Positions 60,011 to 64,000 of a stretch of DNA of 64,000 bases are shown in pieces. The notes under the pieces were generated by a model, which ran no database searches, was not told where the DNA came from, and saw only the letters and a program-made list of their open reading frames with translations. Numbering within the stretch: the first letter of the stretch is position 1; the number at the start of each line of letters is the position of its first letter. A program made the translations under genes and the position numbers. The stretch comes from Ricinus communis. Its lineage: Eukaryota > Streptophyta > Magnoliopsida > Malpighiales > Euphorbiaceae. The stretch spans positions 2,666,001 to 2,730,000 of the forward strand of contig NC_063258.1 of the NCBI RefSeq assembly GCF_019578655.1, given 5' to 3'.

Positions 60011-60070
60011 AGATCATTCGAAGATTACATCGTACGCAAAAGGAATATCAATTATCATGAATGTAGTTCG

Positions 60071-60409
60071 TCACTTCTGGGGTAGTCCTTTTATCCTATC
60101 CACTTTTCCAGTTTCTTCTCCGAGCTCCACGGTCAACTTTGCAATTCTTAAAGGTTGCACTGGCTGGCTACCTAGACCTAGAGGTGGTGTCGTGTAAGGT
60201 TTCAAATTCATCACTCCCCCACCAATGTCCTTGTGGCACTCTAAAGCCATGATATTGATTGCGCTTCCGTGATCGATAAATAGCTTCCTTACCCAGTAAT
60301 TCTCAATGAATCCCGAGATTATTAAGGTGTTATGGTAAGGCATCTCAATCCCTTCTCCATCCTTTTCTGATAAGACTATATCCGAGAGCTTCTCATGCTC
60401 GGCCATCAT
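60071..60409 (-). pseudogene. Tat element B aspartic protease
   Basis: The segment reads MPYHNTLIISGFIENYWVRK, then L-F-I-D-H-G-S-A-I-N-I with the active site D-H-G at 60274-60266 instead of D-T-G. The Thr replacement would abolish activity. Y-T-T-P-P-L-G-L-G follows. Confidence 0.78.
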
Positions 60410-60412
60410 AAC

Positions 60413-61035
60413 CTAGCCCCTCTTCCTTTTAGAACTTTTAGCAACGGACATAGATCCACTAAAGATCACATTCACATCTCCTCTTTCCTTGTCTTTTTTC
60501 CTTGGGGACCTTTCCCGATCTCTATCCCTTGATCCTTTGGGTCCCCCAGGACTTTTATTTCTATTACACCGACCTTCTCTCCCAATAATAAACCTTTGAA
60601 GATGACCTCTCTCAATTAGCCTTTCAATCTCCCTTTTGAGATGAATGCAGTCCTCGGTGTCGTGACCATGACCATTATGGAACTTACAAAACTTTTTCTT
60701 ATTCCTGGAGTCTGCAGTTTGCTCCCTCATATGGTTTGGATATCTAATACCTCCCTTATTCTTCTAAACCAACATCAAGATATTGGTCCTTGAAGTGTTC
60801 AGAGGAACAAAGTCTTTCTCAATACTGTTCCTTGACTCACCCTTTCTTCTGTCATCCCTGTACCCTAGCCCTGGGTTGGTTAGATTTGCTTCTTGAGTGA
60901 TTATCATGATTGAATCTTCTTCCCACTCTGTAATCGTCATCCAATCTAATGAAACTGTAAGCTCACTCCATAAGCTCGGCAAACGACTCTAGCAGGTCAA
61001 CCCCGCCTTTCTCAAGTGGAACAGGTTGGCTTTTT
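60413..61035 (-). pseudogene. Tat element B gag, C-terminal half
   Basis: The segment 60730-60413 has C-K-F-H-N-G-H-G-H-D-T-E-D-C followed by IHLKREIERLIERGHLQRFI, the characteristic zinc-like end of Tat gags, and an R/K/D-rich tail. Upstream pieces (60982-60764) carry more gag sequence in broken frames, including an L-E-S-F-A-E-L-M-E tract near 61000. Confidence 0.82.
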
Positions 61036-61373
61036 ATGGTACTCGGTTATTAATAATATTTTAAGATTTTTCTTTTCTTATTTTATTTATAATTTATTAA
61101 TTAGATATACTAATTCAGAATAAAATTATAATTAGCAAATACTATCTTTTAAAATTCAAATTATTATTTTTAATAAAGCAATTATTAATTAACATAATTA
61201 ATATAAAAATGACATATCATAGTCCTATATATGTGAAGAAGATGCAAATGCAAGGGCTAGTATTTCATCACTATCTTCTTCACTTTTTTTCTTCTTCCTC
61301 TTCCTTAGAGGCTTTATATCTCTTTAATACTCACCACTACTACTACAAGCAATATGAGAAGGAATGACCTCTT
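61036..61373. other. AT-rich spacer
   Basis: About 340 bases with no gene or clear repeat between Tat element B and the next decayed ORF. Confidence 0.5.
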
Positions 61374-62472
61374 CTAATCATCAATGGTGCAAAAACACAA
61401 ACTATGATGCTTTTGGATTTCAATTAAGTCCACATGAAGATGGTGGAGATAGGACCAAGTCTTGTCTATCTTTTGCATAATCCTCTCTTCAAAGCTCAAA
61501 GAAGTATTAGCAACTTCATGAGTGGAAGTTGTAGGTTCACTATGCTTATGGTCTTTCTTCCTTTTCTTCATATCGTTACTGAATTCTCTAATAAGAAAAA
61601 GAACTCCTCATCCATTTGCATTTAGGGCTCAACCTAACGACCTTTACATGCTCAAAGAATGATATTTTTCATATGATTAGAGCAATGGGAGGTGATAGGT
61701 AAATTTTGTTGGTAGAGGTAAGAAGGTTTAAGGATTGGAAAATTTTAGTGACATGGGAGGAGATGAGAATGAGACCCCTTTTGGTATTTCCAAGATGAAG
61801 AAGGTGGTCAAGAAAGAATATGAAAGTAAGAATATGTTTTCCTTCAATCATAGAGAATAGGAAAATCAAATACTTCTTAGAGAACTTTTTCTACTCCATT
61901 CTCCCTTCCATGAATGGTTGAGGTCACCATCCAATGCACAGCCCAATAAGACAAAGACTTCAAATCCCTTGCATGAGAATCCTTAGTGTGAGTTGGTTTG
62001 GTGGAGATTCTCTTCCAAAATTAAGTGGGTGGTTGGGTTATATCTATTACATTTTCTTTAATTCTAGATGGCCCTCTCTTTTGAAATACAAAGATGTTGG
62101 AGAATTAGGTCTTTGAAATCTTTTTCTTTTCTCCAAATATCCAAAACTCTACTCTATAATATTCTTATCCTTCACTCTTTTTTTTATCACAAGAGAAGAG
62201 AGGAATTCCTTAGTGAAGTTTGCATAGACTACCTCTGAGACTTGAGGGACAAGAAAAGATCTCACATAAACTTTGTTAAGGAGAGAACGTACTTATTGCG
62301 TAATACCCAATTTTTGTAGACCATCCTCATTGAAAACTCTTGTAGACAGGATTTTCTTGGTTTTAATTGTGGCATACCCAATTCTAGCGATATTATCAAC
62401 TCGCATCATTCTTTTTTGGACATTTTATGTAGAAGAGGTAACTTTAGCACTTGTTTTTTTTTTTTGTGCCAT
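61374..62472 (-). pseudogene. Putative plant transposon protein (PF20167-like), broken
   Basis: ATG at 62472 (M-A-Q-K-K-K, followed by an A run that invites slippage). The minus strand then reads V-Y-V-R-S-F-L-V-P-Q-V-S and V-Y-A-N-F-T-K-E-F near 62200, the pattern around FYAN of the 'putative plant transposon protein' family. Later, S-M-I-E-G-K-H-I and GLILISSHVTKIFQSLNL (61850-61740) and a Lys/Ser-rich C-terminus (61571-61374) follow in the same order. Several frameshifts and stops break it. This family is usually carried by LTR retrotransposons. Confidence 0.65.
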
Positions 62473-63129
62473 GATGATGATGAATATGAATGCAAGAAAG
62501 AGGAGATGAAAATAAGAGTATTTTGAGAGAGAATGCTTGAGAATTGAAGGATGTTGAGTATATAAATAGTAAAATGATGTAAAAGTGGTAAAATCATCCA
62601 AAAATGGATCTTATATAAACTTTAGAAGCTCTTAAAAAGGGTAACATAACAGCTAGTAAATCATTTGCACCATTATTTACAATTATATAATGATAAAAAA
62701 TGTAAAATATTTTATAAAACTGCAAGCACACTTTTTAAAAGCGCGATCGCGCATTTTGAAAACATCAAACAACAGTCATGTTTTGGAAAAACCAGGATCA
62801 TGTTTGGCTTTTGTGAGTGCACTTTATAGGTTTGGGTAAAACTAAAACAAAGAACGAACATATAATTTTAAAAATAATTTATTTCAAAGGGCTCAATGTA
62901 AGTAAATGTAATTGTGCACTTTGGAGCATAATGAGATGAAATTACTTATATACAAATCAAGGCACTCAATTATTAAAATAGAGAAATAAAAATACATCAC
63001 AAATAAAACACTTAAGCACATGGACAAAATCAAATAACATTGAGTAAGGTATATAGAGCTAGACTTTAATCAAAGGTCTTAAGGAATTATATGAGATGAA
63101 ATAATTCTTTTTAAGAAAAAAATTAAACC
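62473..63129. other. Non-coding stretch with a GC palindrome
   Basis: No gene. A perfect 12-bp palindrome GCGCGATCGCGC at 62741-62752 stands in an AT-rich setting. Confidence 0.5.
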
Positions 63130-64000
63130 TAAGGTGTTTCCATCAAGTATTCATGATTCCTTTTTGATAAAATTTAATCTCTCTTTATTGTGAGATTTCA
63201 TAAAAAATATCAGCAACTTGATTAGTTGTATTAATAAGTTCCAATACAATATCATCATTTTGCACACAATCTATTAAAAAAGAATCTTTAATGTCTATAT
63301 GCTTACTCCACAATAAAACTATAAAAATGCACTATTTACATCCATTTGAAATAATTTAAAGTTCATATGACATGCATATGCAGTAAGGATTCTAATAACT
63401 TATATTCTTGCAATCGAAGCAAAGGTTTTATCTAATAACTTATATTCTCAAGCTATTAAAAAAGAATCTCTAATGTCTATTTGTTTACTCCTTAATAAAA
63501 CCATAAAAATGTATTATTTACATCCATTTGAAATAATTTAAATTTCATACGACATGCATATGCAATAAGAATTATAATGACTTATATTCTTACAATCGAA
63601 GCACAGGTTTCATCATAGCCTATGACTTCCTCTTTGTTATAACCTTTTACAATTAATCTATCTTTATTTCTAGTAATGAAACCTTATTCATCTAATTTAT
63701 TCCTAAAGTCCCACTTATAATCTAAAATTTGATGCTCTTTCGATCTAGGGATAAATTCTCAAATATTGTTTCTCTCAAATATTGTTTCTCTCAAATTAGT
63801 TGAATTCATCTTGCATAGCAATCACTTAACTCTCATCATTAAGAGCCTCATTTGTAGTCCTTGACTCAATTCTGAGAGATAAAAGCAAGATCATTTACAA
63901 CTATTAGTTTGGAACAAGTACTTACACTCTTAATAGGATCTTTAATGGTTTGGCTAGGGGGAGATTTTAAAACTCTACTCCTTAAAAAGCCCTTAAGCTT
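63130..64000 (-). pseudogene. Ty1/copia reverse transcriptase N-terminal region (broken, cut by window edge)
   Basis: On the minus strand from 64000 down: linker (V-S-T-S-S-K-L-I-V-V-like residues near 63925), then S-K-E-H-Q-I-L-D-Y-K-W-D-F-R-N-K-L-D, R-N-K-D-R-L-I-V-K-G-Y (63660-63640) and K-L-F-Q-M-D-V-N-N-T-F (63550-63520), the start of a copia RT. Stops break it. The RT segment below 63620 is present twice in tandem. Confidence 0.82.
63271..63613 (-). repeat. Tandem duplication within the copia RT
   Basis: 63271-63432 and 63457-63613 share a TTAAAAAAGAATCT start, an AATGTCTAT word, ATTTACATCCATTTGAAATA, GACATGCATATGCA and AATCGAAGCA in the same order. The unit is about 185 bp. Confidence 0.85.

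Larger units (their letters stand above)
57419..61035 (-). mobile_element. Tat-lineage Ty3/gypsy retrotransposon B, truncated both ends
   Basis: On the minus strand: gag C-terminal half, protease, RT, RNase H, second RNase H and start of the integrase core. The integrase stops at about 57419 at the copia junction and the gag stops at about 61035. No LTR or PBS is attached. Sequence differs clearly from Tat element A, so it is a different family. Confidence 0.82.

Overview
This is eudicot plant nuclear DNA, AT-rich and almost wholly made of transposable elements and one endogenous pararetrovirus locus. The family (possibly a rosid) cannot be fixed from the sequence. I found no intact host gene, no tRNA or rRNA gene, no CRISPR array and nothing bacterial. 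Nearly every coding segment is broken by stops or frameshifts, so the window reads as a layered record of insertions.

Layout. 1-9595: two caulimovirid (pararetrovirus) copies joined head to head at about 4825. The left copy (minus strand) has the leader, tRNA-Met primer site, movement protein, coat protein and the start of the polymerase; the right copy (plus strand) has the coat-protein zinc finger, protease-RT-RNase H, a downstream ORF and the promoter. 9596-15295: a non-autonomous Athila-like LTR element whose 5' LTR is cut by the viral junction. 15296-19050: AT-rich repeats including a TIR element at 16663-17682. 19050-24290: a decayed minus-strand Athila element, with a complete 1511-bp CACTA element (19265-20775, TSD TAA) in what is probably its LTR; the CACTA carries a captured gag fragment. 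24700-29077: two plus-strand, intron-bearing broken genes, one with a plant mobile domain (PMD) and one resembling DUF7745; they look like the antisense ORFs of Tat-lineage retrotransposons. 29380-38700: the matching minus-strand Tat element (gag, protease, G-patch, RT, RNase H, second RNase H, integrase, PBS, 5' LTR).

39540-43915: a long inverted-repeat element interrupted by a 2944-bp CACTA element (39807-42750, TSD CTA) that carries a hAT transposase fragment. 47383-50269: a solo LTR of about 2.9 kb with a perfect 5-bp TSD (AAAAT). 51146-53401: CACTA terminal repeats and a decayed CACTA-associated protein. 54420-61040: a Tat RT scrap, a truncated plus-strand Ty1/copia element, and a second truncated minus-strand Tat element joined to the copia integrase at about 57419. 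61374-62472: a decayed retroelement ORF. 63130-64000: a decayed minus-strand copia RT with an internal tandem duplication.

The most notable points are the inverted pararetrovirus pair, which could produce hairpin RNA; two CACTA elements with exact TSDs that each carry another element's coding sequence; and the adjacent PMD and DUF7745-like antisense genes facing a Tat pol. All identifications were made by reading motifs; no database search was run.
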